A DNA stretch of 64,000 nt from Caenorhabditis remanei (taxonomy: Eukaryota > Nematoda > Chromadorea > Rhabditida > Rhabditidae): contig NC_071333.1 of NCBI RefSeq assembly GCF_010183535.1, positions 15,250,587 through 15,314,586 on the forward strand, written 5' to 3'. This document shows, piece by piece, positions 33,934 through 53,689 of this stretch (position 1 is its first letter; each line of letters starts with the position of its first letter). The notes under the pieces were generated by a model, which was not told the DNA's origin, searched no databases, and worked only from the letters and a program-made list of their open reading frames with translations. Both the position numbers and the translations under genes were made by a program.

Positions 33934-34915
33934 GGTTGAATGATTTTCTGATACTTTAAAACCACCATTATATACTGATACAAACTTGTACTGTCCGCAT
34001 GACCAAAGTAATGAAATATATTCAGCAAGTCGGCGGTATCATTTTAACACGATCCCGCCCACTCGTCATTTTGAGGTGTTATCAGTGGTTTTTCTGAGTT
34101 TCCGGATCTTTCGAAGCAACCAGGTGTTCTTGAAAGAAATATCAGTAATTATACTGTGTTCCATTTTGACCAAGAGGGAACTTCTGGGCTAACCACGTTT
34201 GATAAACACCAACGGAAGACGAGATGACCGCTGTCTCACCGGTCATTGACTAGAAAGAACGATATAGAACAAAAAAGAACTTGAAACTTTTTATTACTTG
34301 CAAAATGACGTCGGATCAAAAAAGTATCAGATAGAATATCAATGTTTCCGGAGATCAAACTATTGGTATTATGTCATTGGCAGATTATGTCATGGAACTA
34401 AAAACTGTGTCTTTAGAGTCACATCATTCGGTAGATTGGTAATTCGAAAGAGAATGAAATTAGATCAAGAATTCACTAACTAGAATCAAGTGAAAACATG
34501 AACACATTACGTTACAAAGTTGAAGACTATTCTAAACTTAAACTTTTTGACTTTAGAACCGTAAATATGATATCAGAATAAGAATATTGTTTGAAGAAGC
34601 GTTTTTCTGATTACATGAATGACATATCAATTTTGGATGTCCTACGAGCTGTGCCGACAAAAAGTTATATTATTTCCTATCCAACTTTCGACTAACCATG
34701 ACTCATTTTAAAAATAACTCAAGCTTGACCATTTCGTTTTATTTTGAATTTCTTTGGCAAATTTTGTGATCTTTTCTGATTTATCAAACCTTTTCCGTCT
34801 GTACCCCACATTTAGAAATTGTGACATCTTCGCTATCAATGTGAGGCGCCTGCAGACATTGACTATAAAAAGTGTCTTTTATTTTGATATCATCAATTAA
34901 CTTTCTCCACTCAAA
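33934..34915. other. Divergent upstream region shared by the gene pair
   Basis: About 1 kb between the head-to-head small secreted gene and its broken copy. A TATAAAA-like box lies at 34862-34870 before the pseudogene. No exon supported. Confidence 0.45.
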
Positions 34916-35262
34916 ATGAACACACTCCTTATTTTCACATCACTATCCGCACTTTTCCTCTCTGCTTCTGCTCAGCAATGGTCTGCACAGCAATTAGCAG
35001 CATACCGTCAGCAACAATATTTCAACTGGTAAGTTTCAAAACGTTTCGGAGATGCATATTACAGTAACTTTTTCTTCGCAGGTAGTATAACCAACAACGT
35101 GCCCAACAAGCCCAGCAGCTACCAGCACAACCTCAACTAATAGCTCAAGCCACCTAGTCTCCTCAATGGTTTGGAAATGCTCAGACTGACAACAAAGGAA
35201 ATTCCTGGCTTGGCGATGACAACGCTAAGTTTCTTCTTGTAGCTCGCTCGTCTTGGCGGTAA
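34916..35262 (+). pseudogene. Broken paralogue of the small secreted protein
   Basis: First exon 34916-35028 gives an intact signal peptide (MNTLLIFTSLSALFLSASAQ) and ends FNW at the same split codon. The second exon 35082-35262 aligns with the second exon of the 33649 gene (YNQQ...PQWFGNAQTDNKGNSWLG, DDNAKFLLVARSSW) but has two in-frame stops. One is TAG where the paralogue has TGG, the other is TAG in a Gln-rich stretch absent from the paralogue. A shifted acceptor would avoid them but destroys the similarity. Described as a pseudogene; restricted readthrough cannot be excluded. Confidence 0.75.
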
Positions 35263-35506
35263 ATTTTAAATTTGATTTAGTGCAATAAATGTTTGATCTC
35301 ATCCCACTAGAAATAAAATGATTAAGTTTTGACAATATATCATTTTATTCAAAAGTTTTCGATCAGAAACGAGAGTTACAGAAAAGAAAACAGATGAGAA
35401 AATTACGAATATCAGAGAGGAATCAGAATAGTTAGTAAAAATTTCAGAGCATTTGAATGAAAGGGTACAAAATACTTTTCACGCCAATTTACATTTTTGA
35501 TGATAA

Positions 35507-35641
35507 TTACAAGTAAATACGAACGAATGGGTGATCCTTTCCAAGGTAATCGATAGTGATGGCGTAGGTGACAATGAACAAAATTTTGAAGATAAAGAAG
35601 CAGGTGGTGAGGGAAAAAAGACTGTCAATAACACTCTCCAT
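35507..35641 (-). CDS. Possible 44-aa single-pass membrane microprotein
   Basis: ATG at 35641 follows an acceptor-like TTTTGTCTTTTATCAG by eight bases. The frame reads MESVIDSLFSLTTCFFIFKI, LFIVTYAITIDYLGK and ends VRIYL. One hydrophobic segment is visible. It lies about 170 bp downstream of the last tetraspanin exon on the same strand, a distance compatible with a downstream operon gene or with alternative 3' sequence. Unrecognised; too short to be sure it is translated. Confidence 0.35.
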   Translation of the reverse strand: MESVIDSLFSLTTCFFIFKILFIVTYAITIDYLGKDHPFVRIYL

Positions 35642-35822
35642 CTTGTGGGCTGATAAAAGACAAAACCCGGAATAGGTGTCGATTTGATAGAAACTTTTGA
35701 TAGAAACAAGAAAAATAAAGAGACGAGTTAGAAAGTATGAGAAAATAGATGTAAGTTGAAAGATTTGAGTATGGGAATGACACTCAGAATTGAAAGTTAG
35801 TGAATTGAAGACATTGAGTTGG

Positions 35823-38151
35823 TTAGAAATAGTAGAGCATCTCAATCCGGATACGACGGAACAGTTGGACTCCAACAATGAATAGCAATAGCTGAAAAAA
35901 AGTATATAATTATTTATATTTTAGGATATGTAACTTACATCAAGTACTGTCAGAACAACAAGAATAGAAAATACAGCAGAGAAGTGTATTTGGTTTTCAC
36001 GATATAATGGCGTTATACAACCCTGAAAATAAAACAAATGAAATTCAGGCAAAGCATTTCCTATAGGAATACTTTTGTCGAAGTCAGATCAAAACTCGTC
36101 CTCAGAAGTAATCGAGTCGCACAGCCAGAAGCCAACAACAATACCAACCACCTGAAACATGCAAAGCGTTTGAAACATTAACATTGGGTGCCAGGCATAC
36201 TTGGATCAAAGCGAATAATATAACTGTCCACGAGACGATTTTGAAATGCGATGTGACTTCTTGAAACGATTCGGCGATTTTTGCGTAGCAACCCTATAGA
36301 AACATGGCGATGTATGGGAATTGGAAAAAAAGTTGAAAATCACATGCGGAACCAGGTAAGGGTAGTTGAGTACCTTTTTTTGTTAGTTTTGTTAGTCAGA
36401 AGACTGATGCCAGATTTCTACCAGATCATGTTAACGGAGAGGAGAATTTTTTCATGTGATAACAGACTAACCCACCATCCATAACGAAAAATTACAAGCT
36501 TAGTAAGAAGAAAAAAACATTTTTCCAGGGACAAAGTATTATGAAACTGAAAGCAATCGTATAGAAATTTATGGATTTACAAAAACAGTAACAACCACGA
36601 GTTTTTATAGCTTGCATTCACCCAGACAGTGGGCGTTCCACGGAACACAATTTATATCAACATGTTTTCAGAATTACTCTCCCAATGGACCGTACAGCGA
36701 AAACATGCGAAACACATTCAAAGTACCCAGTCTGGGATAAGAACTCACGTGAGAATGTCTCATAATAGTGGTACAGTGAGGTCTAAGTCTTCCGTGCTCA
36801 TCAGCCGGACAGCATGCTGGTGGGAATTGATCGCGACCTCTATTCAAGTGGTACCAGCCGGAATTGTTGAATTCTCCGAGTTTGGAATCAACACCGCAAC
36901 ACGACTTCTGAAATAAGAATGGGAGAGTGAATTGAAAAAAAAACTGAAGTATAGAAATGTAAAAAATAATGTATCGGCATGTATCAATTGGTCGGAACTT
37001 CAGTTTTTCCCGATTGTTTTTTTTTCGCTGACCGATCTCCATAATTTTGAAGTATTTTCTATTCTGATAAACAGGTACCTCAATCATAATCTTGTCCCAC
37101 GCTGTCTTCACCAACAGTCCATCTTGTCCGGGGTTGGCAATTTTCATGTTATCTGTTCCATTGTACATTTTTAATGATGAATGTAGAATGTCTCGAAAGT
37201 CGTTTTCGAACTGAAATCAAAACACGTTTTTTTCCAGAATGTCAAAACAGGAAAGATGGTCTTTGAGCTGTGAGCTTACCATGTGACTGTGAAGGAATGC
37301 ATAGATTGTTGCTGCTATTTGAATGGCAAGTATCATCATTAGACAGGATGAGTACTGAAACATGGGAATTGAATATTAATTGCATTATTTAATACAGACA
37401 AAACGTATTACACCTTTAAGTTTGTATTTCTTGTACATAAACGTCAGTTTTCGGTAGTTTTTCACCCTTTGAGAATCGAAAACACCGTATTATTCGAAAT
37501 ATCAAATTTATAAAGTCAACTTACACAACATAACAGAGGCCTCCACTCCTTTGCAGCACCACAACACCCCAAGAACGCCACGACTATAACTATCAATCCA
37601 CCGATAAATAGAAGATAACCGAATTGACGAACTGCAGTTGGTTTTGTTGCCTGAACGAATTAATCGAAAACCAGTTCATTCAGGGTCCAACTTACCAAAT
37701 CTCGGAGTCCGGCATCTTGATCATAACCTTGTACTTTAGCAGTGGCAAAGGCCAAGTTGTCAATTGCGTATTTATCAAGGACCAGCCATAATCCTATACC
37801 AAGACATATCAAACCGCATAGCTGAAAACAGTTTTTTTTCAATTGAAATATTTTTTTAAAAATTCTTTTAAATGAATCCCTCATTTATCTTTTGTCTCCG
37901 ACCGGAATTTCTATTTTCTTTGTTCTTTGTCTCATAAATCTACTTGCACTGCAACAGTTGGTGGACCATTAGGCATCTACTCTAATTCAATGTGGTATTG
38001 GCAAACAATGCCCTCCGATCAATCAAAATCTCACTGAACACTATCCAATGCATTTCTCAGATCAAAAGATTCCCGCCTCACTTACCAGAAACACCAAATT
38101 GAATATGAATAATGAGAATTTCAGTGCTCGTGCCGTACAACTCAGTGGCAT
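35823..38151 (-). CDS. Tetraspanin with two alternative TM4/C-terminal ends
   Basis: Common exons 38086-38151, 37696-37821, 37525-37650, 37280-37354, 37079-37210 and 36749-36907, then either 36201-36293 plus 36061-36150 (TAG; 288 aa) or 35939-36022 plus 35823-35891 (TAA; 278 aa). All junctions are phase 0, so both ends fit. The product shows four membrane segments: TM1 with LCGLICLGIGLWLVL, TM2 with GGLIVIVVAFLGCCGAAKEW (the conserved small-loop CCG), TM3 with SSCLMMILAIQIAATIYA, and an extracellular loop with KSCCGVDS, PPACCPADE and LRPHC, the tetraspanin Cys signature. Each alternative end begins with the conserved GC just before TM4 (GCYAKIAESF or GCITPLYREN). Tetraspanins organise membrane protein complexes; which C. 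elegans tsp gene this matches I cannot say. Confidence 0.92.
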
Positions 38152-40321
38152 TTTGTTGGTTCCTTCAGATAAATATGTAAGAAAGAAGAAAAAAGTCAAA
38201 GTAAAGAAAAAAGAAGGATGTCAATGACATGTGTTATAAAAAAAGAAGTAAAATGAGTAGAGAAGCGGTTTAAAAAAATGTGGGAGAGGGAATGAAGAAC
38301 AGGTGTTCAGGATGGATAAAAGAGCAATCCAATACGTTTTGTTCCAAGACTTAGTGTGGTGACAAAAAGTTGGTAGAGTCCATTAAGACACATTCTCTGA
38401 CTTGATTAATGACTACTTTTCAAGTGATGAGGTACCTTACGTGAGACACTTGTTGAGTGGAAAGTGAGAACGAACGAACTTCGACTGATGACTTGTTTTG
38501 ATTCGGTTTTGAAGAAAAAAGATTATATTTTGGTTCTAAAGTTCTAATTGAACCAAATGAATGGTCAATTCATACATCTACTTAGACATTAAACTGAAAC
38601 ATCTGATGACGTGGAAATGATGCGCTCCGAGAAAGGTGTTGAGCAAATGAAATTGAAAACGATGGTCTGGTAACCACGCCAGGTGGGGAGAGTATTGAGT
38701 TTCATACTGATCTACATACAAGGGCCATTTAAATGTGAGAAGCAAGGCAAAAGAGCAAAAGTTCCAGCGAACGGGTAGAGTGGAGTGGGAGAAAACACAG
38801 AGAGGGAGGGGAAGTTTGTGTTTTCACGTCAGTGGGATCTCCAATACTATTACTAATGTGATCAATAGAAATTCTTAATATATAAAACATAATTTCAATA
38901 TGAATTTGAAAAAAGTTGAGACCACTATAGTAAAATGCACTTGGAAAGCAAAATACGCATAACTAGATAGACGAACAATTATGGACCACACATGTGCATC
39001 GTCCTACAATCAAATTCAACAACAAGGAAAGAATAAGAAAAAGAAGGAGGAGCACACCCCAACGACACCACCAGCCGGATAGATTTCCCTCCACAACTAT
39101 GCGAAACGGATAACTGAGGGCGCAGAGGATGTGGGTTCGGAATTAGTGGTCCTCACTGCTGGATAAGACACTGTGCCGATGGAAGAGATGCACAGCGAAA
39201 TCATCGCCGAGTCAGAGAGTAACAACAGTTGTTAACTCGTTCTTGCCACTGGCAGAAGAAAAGAAAATGAGGAAGGATTGGGAAGAAAAATGAAACGGAA
39301 AAGAGTGAGAAAGAGATAAAGAGGAAGACATCAAAGATTTTGATCATTTACTAGATATTCTTGATTGTCGTGGGTGTTGATGTCAAAAGTGACAGGTGCA
39401 AACATTTTCTCTTGGTAGGGACCACTGAACTTTTGCAATTTGAGAAAAATGAGTATTTAAATATGTATTCTGCCGCATTAATGCTGAATTAGTTGTTTTA
39501 AAACGCCAAAACCAAACGAAAGACTTGTCAACTGTTTCACAACATAGTTTTCAAAGCACCCAACTAACTAAGGAATGTATCGGACGTATTTCGGGATTCC
39601 AAAAAAGACCTACATGGTTAGTTGAAAATCTGAGGATTTCTTCTTTGAGGACTGACCCGTCGCTAAAACATACTATGGTTCTTAGTAATACCACTGAATC
39701 CATTTTTGGATGATTTACGTGACTTCAAAATTTCCAATTTTAGTACCGAGATCTCACAAAAACCTAAATAACTTATTTCACGAAAACGTTCTGCAAACTT
39801 TGAACACATTTTTGAAAAGAGCGCGGTCTCAGCACTTCTTCGATATACAGTTCGACCCAGATCTCCGAAATACGTCTGGATCATTTGCTAGTAAGATCAC
39901 TCCTCCAATTTTCCCCCCAGTAACGTTTTGTTCTGTTTCCAATATCTTTCAAACATGCGCCTGCTTTTTCTGTTGTTACTCAATTTCAAACAATTGAAAC
40001 GATCAATCAACTCGACGCAAATCGTTGTTTGACAACTGGTGTGGGATCATTGACATGTTATTCAAAAATCAGTGGCAGAGTAATATGTCGAAAAGATAAG
40101 TGGTTGAAAATTTTTTTTTAATTAACATTTTATTCTCTCTTGTTTTGATGAAAAATTTACAGAAGATGAAGATTCGTAGTAATTTTTGATTTACACAATA
40201 TATCACAACCTTGGTGAAATAAGCTGGGAAGGAAAAGGTGTCAAAATTACAATAGAGCGCAAGGGAAATCGGGTGTATACAAGAAAAGCGAGGATAGCGA
40301 AAGAGGAAGTCGAACCGACAT
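38152..40321. other. Upstream region of the tetraspanin gene
   Basis: No exon supported on either strand. Short frames on the plus strand around 39525-39997 lack homologues and clean splice context. It ends at the 3' end of the TMBIM gene, which is transcribed in the same direction. Confidence 0.5.
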
Positions 40322-46824
<6,503 letters not shown>

Positions 46825-48907
46825 AATTGGTTGGTTTCGGTACTGGAATTATAAAAAAAAGTAAAAGAATAATGTATTATGAAATCGAAGAAGACATTGA
46901 AAAGTGTGACAACAAGAAACCAAAGACTAAATGAACGAAAAAATAGAAAATCGATGAACTGACTGACAGCGAGACTTGGCCAACAACGAACGATTTGGAA
47001 AACAGTCATATAAGAGAAAAAAGAGAGAACGAAGGAAGTATATTAACGTGGGTAGCAAACAGCGTGTCCGATGGAAATAGCACACGAAAAGAAGACACGC
47101 AGCGTTTGCACGTCAGCCCTTTCCTCAACTGAGCGCGTTTGTTGGCCTCCCCGGAGAAGAAATTATTGATGTTTTCTTGAGGATATTTTGGAAGAAATAT
47201 GGATAGAAGTGCAGCGAAGCCCCTTTTCAAAGATTTTTTGAAAGGAAATGAATTGAAAATTATACTTGTTCGAAACCAGTATACACAATAAAATTTTATG
47301 AGGCGAATTCTCTCAGAACTAAATGTAAAATGAAAGCAATGAGACACTCCTATAGTCACCAGCTCACTCATTTCCTCATTTCACATTGTATTCTGCGAAT
47401 CGTAGTCTGAGTAACACCGAAATGAGAAAAATAAGCAGGTGATGTGATGTTAGAAGTAAGAAAAATAAGAAAAATATGAGAAAACGAGCGAAAAAACGTG
47501 TCGGAGTCACAGAACCATGATTAAATTTTCAGTTGCTTAGAAACCAGCAAGAAACTCGACCGAAACTAAAGAATTCTGACAGCTGACCAAACTTTCACAA
47601 CTGTTTTGGAGAATGAATGGGAAAAAAATCAATTGATAACGAAAACTGAAAAATGTCATTTTGCTGAGGTTGAGAGAAAACCAGTATGAGGAGTGATAGG
47701 GGAAATTGACAAACTCGTAAAAGTATTTATTTTTTGAATAGGAATAGTTTTTTGGAAACATAGATTTTTTGTGATGAGCACTTGTGCAATATTTTGAAAC
47801 CTCAAAATGATAAATCGGCGAGTATGAAGAAACCCTTCAAGAAAAGCGGTTGCGTATGGTTTTTGAACAATAACAATAGTGGACGAATCACAGTCATGTC
47901 ATTTAAATTATAATACATTTTTGAACAATAAGAGATTAGAAGACAAAGTCTGTTGCTGAACATTTTTTTTCACAATGAATTTCAATTATTGAGCTATTTC
48001 AGTCATATTTCTCGAAAATTCTATTATAATTCAGCTGATAGAAACACACCTGTTTTATAAATTAATATTCTGATATTAGCTGCAGAATAAAGTTTGTTAG
48101 ACAGGTTGCTATTTAATTTGAGATATTTTCAATACTAATAACAACCAAAAATTCAAAAAGCAAATCTATGAAAAACCAGTTAATAAATTGACACCAGAGA
48201 ACACTAACTTTTTTGCGATGCTGCAAGAGCAAAATAACCAAATAAATTATATCGGCAATGAAACAACTGAGGAAGTTTTCAAAAACATCATATTCTTTAG
48301 GCTTATCAGCCATACGACATAGATGAAGGTTACGCCATAAACTTAATAAAAATATTTTCATTGTTGTATGGACTTTTATTACTCGGTAAAGTAGTTTATT
48401 CAACAAGAACTGCTGTGTTGCATTCCAGAGTCTATTATCCGTATATCCAGTTGTGAAAATATCGGGAAGAGAAATATAAGTGTTTTCCTACTGTTTGGTT
48501 ACGGAGATGTTAAGGGAAAATGGTACCAATCATCTTCTCGACGTCTAATTCTGCATTCGTGATTTATCTAATTATCCAATTAATCGGATTTTCCCGCAGA
48601 CCAAATTCTGATACTTATCCTTATATTTGTTGTTTCACCTCTTCCACAATCCAAATATATTTTCACAGTAGTTAGACTGAAAATTTATATTCCAGAACAT
48701 TTCTCGAAGCTTACATTCGTTATCCCTCTTCTTTACATCGTGTGGTGCTCTTGATAGGAAAAGCTGTGATAACCGGAGAGACGCAGATAAAACATCGACT
48801 AGTTTAGTATTCTCCTCTTCTAAATTTTCGGCTCCCCTCTTTCTCCGACCACTAGTGACTTATTGCACAATACTCATTTAATTTTCAGACTTCTGCACAG
48901 AACAAGG
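46825..48907. other. Shared upstream region of divergent genes
   Basis: Between the start of the TMBIM gene (minus) and the start of the 359-aa gene (plus). No exon supported. Confidence 0.5.
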
Positions 48908-50293
48908 ATGGCGTTCGACAAAGAAATGTTCGACAAATTAAAGAAGGAATGGCCAGAAATTCAAGGAGACTTCGCGCCGGACATGTGGAAGTGAGTTTTA
49001 CAAAGAACGGCTCAGTTCATTCAAAATATTTTCAATCAATTTTAGGAAAACGTATAAGGAGAAACATGAGCAGACGTTCTTCAAGTCTGTAGACTTGCTG
49101 CAGAAAATAGAAAATTTGAGTTATAAGGAAGCCGAGGATAAACTTCTCGATGTTCTAGTCAAGGTTACCTTCATTGAAATAACTTTGACATTGAAAGGAA
49201 AGCAAGATTCCGCAGAGATATTCGAGAATCTTCAAAAATTTCAAAACGACGAACCGGTATGTCACATTTCATTTTTTGCCGTGAACCAACTGAAAATTAT
49301 CTCATTATTAGGTCATCCCATTCTCCACCGCCGAAGACGTGGAATCCTTTTGCGATTCTATGAAACTAGTCTTCCGCAAAGATTTATCCAAGAAATATCG
49401 GAATACTGGAAACCAATCAAAACGATTTATTCAAGAAGTAAAAACTCGGCTTGAACTCGGAGAAGTAATTGATGAAATCACCATAGACGACGTGTAGGTT
49501 AACATGTTTTTTTGTTATAATAGAAAATAATAACTTTTTCAGGATCCAAGAATTCCGCACCACAGTCGTCAGCGAATCAGCCCAAAAATTTGCCGAAATG
49601 GAAATCCAACTGGACTTCTCCTCACTCCGACAACTGGCGGTGGCTGTCAGTGGATTCAAATTTGGTGCGCTTTATTTCTAGTTAACAGAATTTAGTATTC
49701 TTTCATTTCAGAAGGCGGAGAAGGACGTCTTTACTTGGATGAAAACGCAGCAAACTGTCTTGACCTAAATCTTCCGATATTCTGCGAAACGATCCATTTC
49801 AATCACCAACTCAAGAAAGATTTGTCACGACATGTGTCGGGAATCTTTATGCTGAACACAACGAGATTTCCAAAACGTTCACAGGTTTGATATTTAATGA
49901 CACATTCTATAGCTTTTGAAGCATAAAACTATTTCAGTACTTCATGAGCAGTGAAGAATTGTTTCAAACCGAGGCGTCGCTGTACCGACAACACTTGAAC
50001 ACGGACAGCCCTCACACTTTCAGCACCATGGCAAGTGAACTTACTTTAGAATAATGAAAAAACATAAAGAAATTCAGATACATGGAAAAGGATGGGTCAA
50101 GCCGAATCACCCCAGCGACAACATCGAACTGTTCAGAGTCGATCAAGTTCCGGTCAGCTTGATAAACAACTTCGCAACAGGAAACGCTGGGAGTATCATC
50201 TTCAACGGGCAGAGAAAAGAATTCAACATGCGGAATGCTACCAACCTTTTAAATAGACTGGAAGATGCCTCCGCTGAGCATCGGAACGTCTGA
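48908..50293 (+). CDS. Unrecognised 359-aa soluble protein, GC-AG last intron
   Basis: Exons 48908-48990, 49046-49256, 49312-49493, 49543-49664, 49712-49884, 49938-50030 and 50078-50293 (TGA); phases agree at every junction. The start MAFDKEMFDKLKKEWPEIQG lies 20 bases after a TTTTCAG acceptor. The last intron begins GCAAGT after the ATG codon at 50028-50030 and ends AAATTCAG; using the nearby GT instead would break the frame. The protein has no signal peptide or membrane segment. Features seen: a helical N-terminal half (KIENLSYKEAEDKLLDVLVK), a middle QLDFSSLRQLAVAVSGFKFE, and an end WVKPNHPSDNIELFRVDQVP. No family recognised. Confidence 0.85.
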
Positions 50294-51680
50294 TGAGTAG
50301 TTTTCCAAATTGTCTAACTGAATCTCTGTTTTTGATACTCAAGTTGAACTCAATAAAACTCGGTGAATCGGTTCAAAAAAAAATCTTCACTTATTGTTCT
50401 TTATAAGATTCAATAAAAATTGAAAACATCAAAATTGTGGTTTTCAGAAAAAGCTAAAAATTCGAGAAATTTGTTTTTTTTTGTGCCTAAATACAATTCG
50501 ACAGTAACAAGTGGATTTCTGAAAAAAAATCCTGAAATTATTGGTCTTTGGTAGTTCACCGTCAAAACCTCTAGTGATATAATAAGACTCGTTTTTATTA
50601 TTATTAATAGAAGCCGCTTGAACATCAAGTTTATTACATTTTGAAGATAGAGATATTCAATGGAACTTATCTTCTAGTTCCATACCGATATATTTTTAAC
50701 ATATGTATTTGCTAAACATCAAATTTCACATCTTACATCCCGTACAAAAAATTTGTACGACAGTTTCCATTTTTTCATCTCATGTGAGATGCGTTTGTAT
50801 ATCTGCGCCATAGAGGGAAAAAATACGTTTTCATGACAATAATTTTTCTATATTTGCAAAGTACCTGACTTGTGTCGATTCATTTTCATAGATCAAAACA
50901 GGCCAATTTCCAAAACAGGTGACTAGTCACACGTTTTCAATGAGGCCAAGGATTTTGCACACCGGGAGAGAGATTTCGGGGCCGAAGCGCACCTAACATA
51001 TACAATCCGTAGATAGTGAGTCAAAACGTCATCATTCAGATTGTGGCGAGCAGTAATCCATAGAGTACGAGGACCGAGGAACCTCATTACGCAGGTGTTT
51101 GGAGAAGGGATCTCTCATGTTATTTATATAATGTAAAGGGAGGAGGCAGAATGGAGTGCAGTGAGCTAGGGTGGAAGGAGGGAGGGGCACCTATCTAATC
51201 TGGCTCGATTAGTGGAGAGACTTTGGTAGACGATGGGAGAGAGAAAGGACCGTCGAGATTGTTGGTATAATGAGAAACGGAGGGAAGGAGAAGGAGAAAG
51301 ATTAGAACGTAGATGTACGGATAACCTAGGACTAGTCCTTCACATGCTAATACCACTAATAAGCGGAAAATGCCCACAAACCAAATAATAGTGTCATTCT
51401 ATAGGAACTTGACGAGCAGTTACAGCAAATCCAGTAGAATTGAAACTCCTGAATTTTTTCTGATCTTGTTTCCCTAGTATTCTCAGTACAGTATCCAACC
51501 TCCACAATTTTCTCTCTATAAGACCTAACAGTAATTTTAGTCACGTGACAAAAGGCTACATGATGAAAGTAATCTTGCTGATCTTTTGATATTTTGTATT
51601 TCTTGTAATAGATGGTTCATTGGATCATGATTACTTATATTTAGGTTAGAATGTGATTTATAGTAGAGTAATGTTCAATG
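50294..51680. other. Convergent spacer
   Basis: No exon supported. At about 50742-50761 there is a small palindrome, CGTACAAAAAATTTGTACG. Confidence 0.5.
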
Positions 51681-52595
51681 TTATCCGTGTTTCAACTTCT
51701 TGCTGGCGTCGACATCAGTTGGTGCGTCTCCCTTTCGCTTCTGTGTGTTCTCCACGGTCGGGGTTGTCGGAACTGTTACGATCACTCGTTGAAACTCTAA
51801 AAATAAACTTTTCGGATGATTAATGACATGATAAAATGATTGAAAAGAAGAGGAAAGACGACTGAAAACAGGTTCCTGATTTCTTTTTTTGTATTCACTT
51901 ATCGACTATCACCCGACTATCATTCGTGGCATCCGTTGTGTGATAGGCGCCGGAACTACGATCAAAGTGTTTTTTTGATACACTTACTTAGATGTTTGAT
52001 TGGGGTTGACGGGTTGAGTTATTTTTTCTCTTTTTCTTCTCTTACCTATTGGGTCGAAGGCAGTGACTGCGTCGCGGCGTGATCGGAAGTTGGCCGTCTT
52101 CGAAAATCTGCAATGAGAGAGAATGGTGATGATTTGATATCATTAGGTGTGAAATTGAGAAATGGTTGATAAGGATTAAATCAATGATACCGTTTTAGAC
52201 GGTTTGAACCTGAACATTTCGCTGATCGAAAATCGTGGAACATGGATAAATGATATTTGGACAAGGAACCTCATGATCTCACAACATTACAACAAATTTC
52301 TTGCACTATTCGCATAATTTGTGTCTAACTCACTCCAAGAAGCCTAGTGATGGATGTCTTCTACGTTGATTGACGTCAGGTATCTCCTCAAGGGACTGGC
52401 TCTTTCCAATGCTTGACGAAGATGGACTCTGTAACCAAAGTACAAGTTTTCTAGAATACGTCGCTTGACTAAACTCACCATGCAGAGCTCAAGCTTCCCA
52501 GATGACGATCGTCGGTTGTAGTAATTGTGAAAGTACACCGTTGAATTGTTCATTGCGGTGTTGTTTGAAAGGTCCATAGTTTGCGCCGAACACAT
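51681..52595 (-). CDS. Unrecognised 129-aa Ser-rich, probably nuclear or cytosolic protein
   Basis: Exons 52479-52595, 52334-52428, 52046-52107 and 51681-51796 (TAA), with phases 0, 2 and 1 all consistent. A good acceptor (GTTCTATTCAG) precedes the ATG by eight bases. The product begins MCSAQTMDLSNNTAMNNSTV, continues SSSGKLELCMSPSSSSIGKS, then a compact conserved-looking stretch HPSLGFLEFSKTANFRSRRD and AVTAFDPIEFQRVIVTVP. It ends with a basic cluster (TQKRKGDAPTDVDASKKLKH) that could be a bipartite nuclear signal. An additional 5' exon beyond 52605 is possible because the acceptor could be internal. I recognise no family. Confidence 0.72.
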
Positions 52596-53689
52596 CAGCG
52601 GCACTGAATAGAACGGAATGGCAAATACCACGAAAAAATGAACGAAAAGATAAAGAAAATGAGAAAAGGGACAAGACGACCACGGAGGAAGACGGAGAAA
52701 GTCAGACGTTAGTTTTCATTTTTCAATATGACAAATCATCTTTCTGAGGCACCCCCAGATGTTTTTCTTTTCTTATCTTCTCTCTCGTTTCCTCCCTTTA
52801 CTGTATTTGATCACAATAGGGGGTGTGTAGAAGGTATTGACAATAGTACGGACAGAATCTAACAGAAAAAGAAAACATCACAAGCAATCGTTGTGATGTT
52901 TTTCTTTCTTCCAAAACTTTTCTTTGTAGATAAGAAACGTCTGAAAATAGAATGTTGTTTTACGATTTTAGATCAGAAAATTTATTGACGATTTGAATAT
53001 CGTTGGTCAGAAAAAAAAGTAGAATGAAATTATTTTTTGGAGAGGAGAGAAGAGAAAAAGCAAGAGTGAAATGAGATAAATTTAGAATGAAGTCGGGCGG
53101 AGTCAGGCGGAAATTGTGCTGAAAATAAGTTTGAATGTAATTTCCTTTTCGAAATGGCAACAAAATCCAAATGCTAAAAATAACAAAGGTAATCAAACAA
53201 TCACAACATCAACTGATAACTATATTGTTTTCAATTTGACCAGTCTGCTTGGAAACATGACATTTATTTACTTTTTTTTCATGTAAGACACTTCAGACGT
53301 TTTTAACCCAATAGATCATTTTAATAAAGTTCATAAATATTCTTTTCTAGAGCATTCATAAATGAAACTAATACACCATAATTCATTATCATTGCAAGCG
53401 AGATCCATAGCAAAGAAACATAAGGGGACAGATCTAGAAAAAAGCAAAAAGTGGATTCGTTCTGAACCTCAGAACATTCAAATTATAATTTCGTGAAGCG
53501 GTGTGAAAAGTGGAGACGGGGTGTTGCATATACCCAGAAAATAAAAATAAGTGGCGGTGAAGTCAAGTGCAGATAGTGAAAATTGAACTTATTACACGTA
53601 CTTTCGGTGGGGGCAATCAGTCAATATAATTATTTTTCAAACCAAGAGTTAAAAGTGATCAAGTGGAAAGTGATAAGCTACAACAATCA
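52596..53689. other. Spacer
   Basis: No exon supported between the 129-aa gene and the 3' end of the GPCR gene. Confidence 0.5.

Noticed and set aside
36281..36484. Plus-strand frames over the tetraspanin intron
   Set aside because: No splice sites or similarity; opposite to a well-supported gene.
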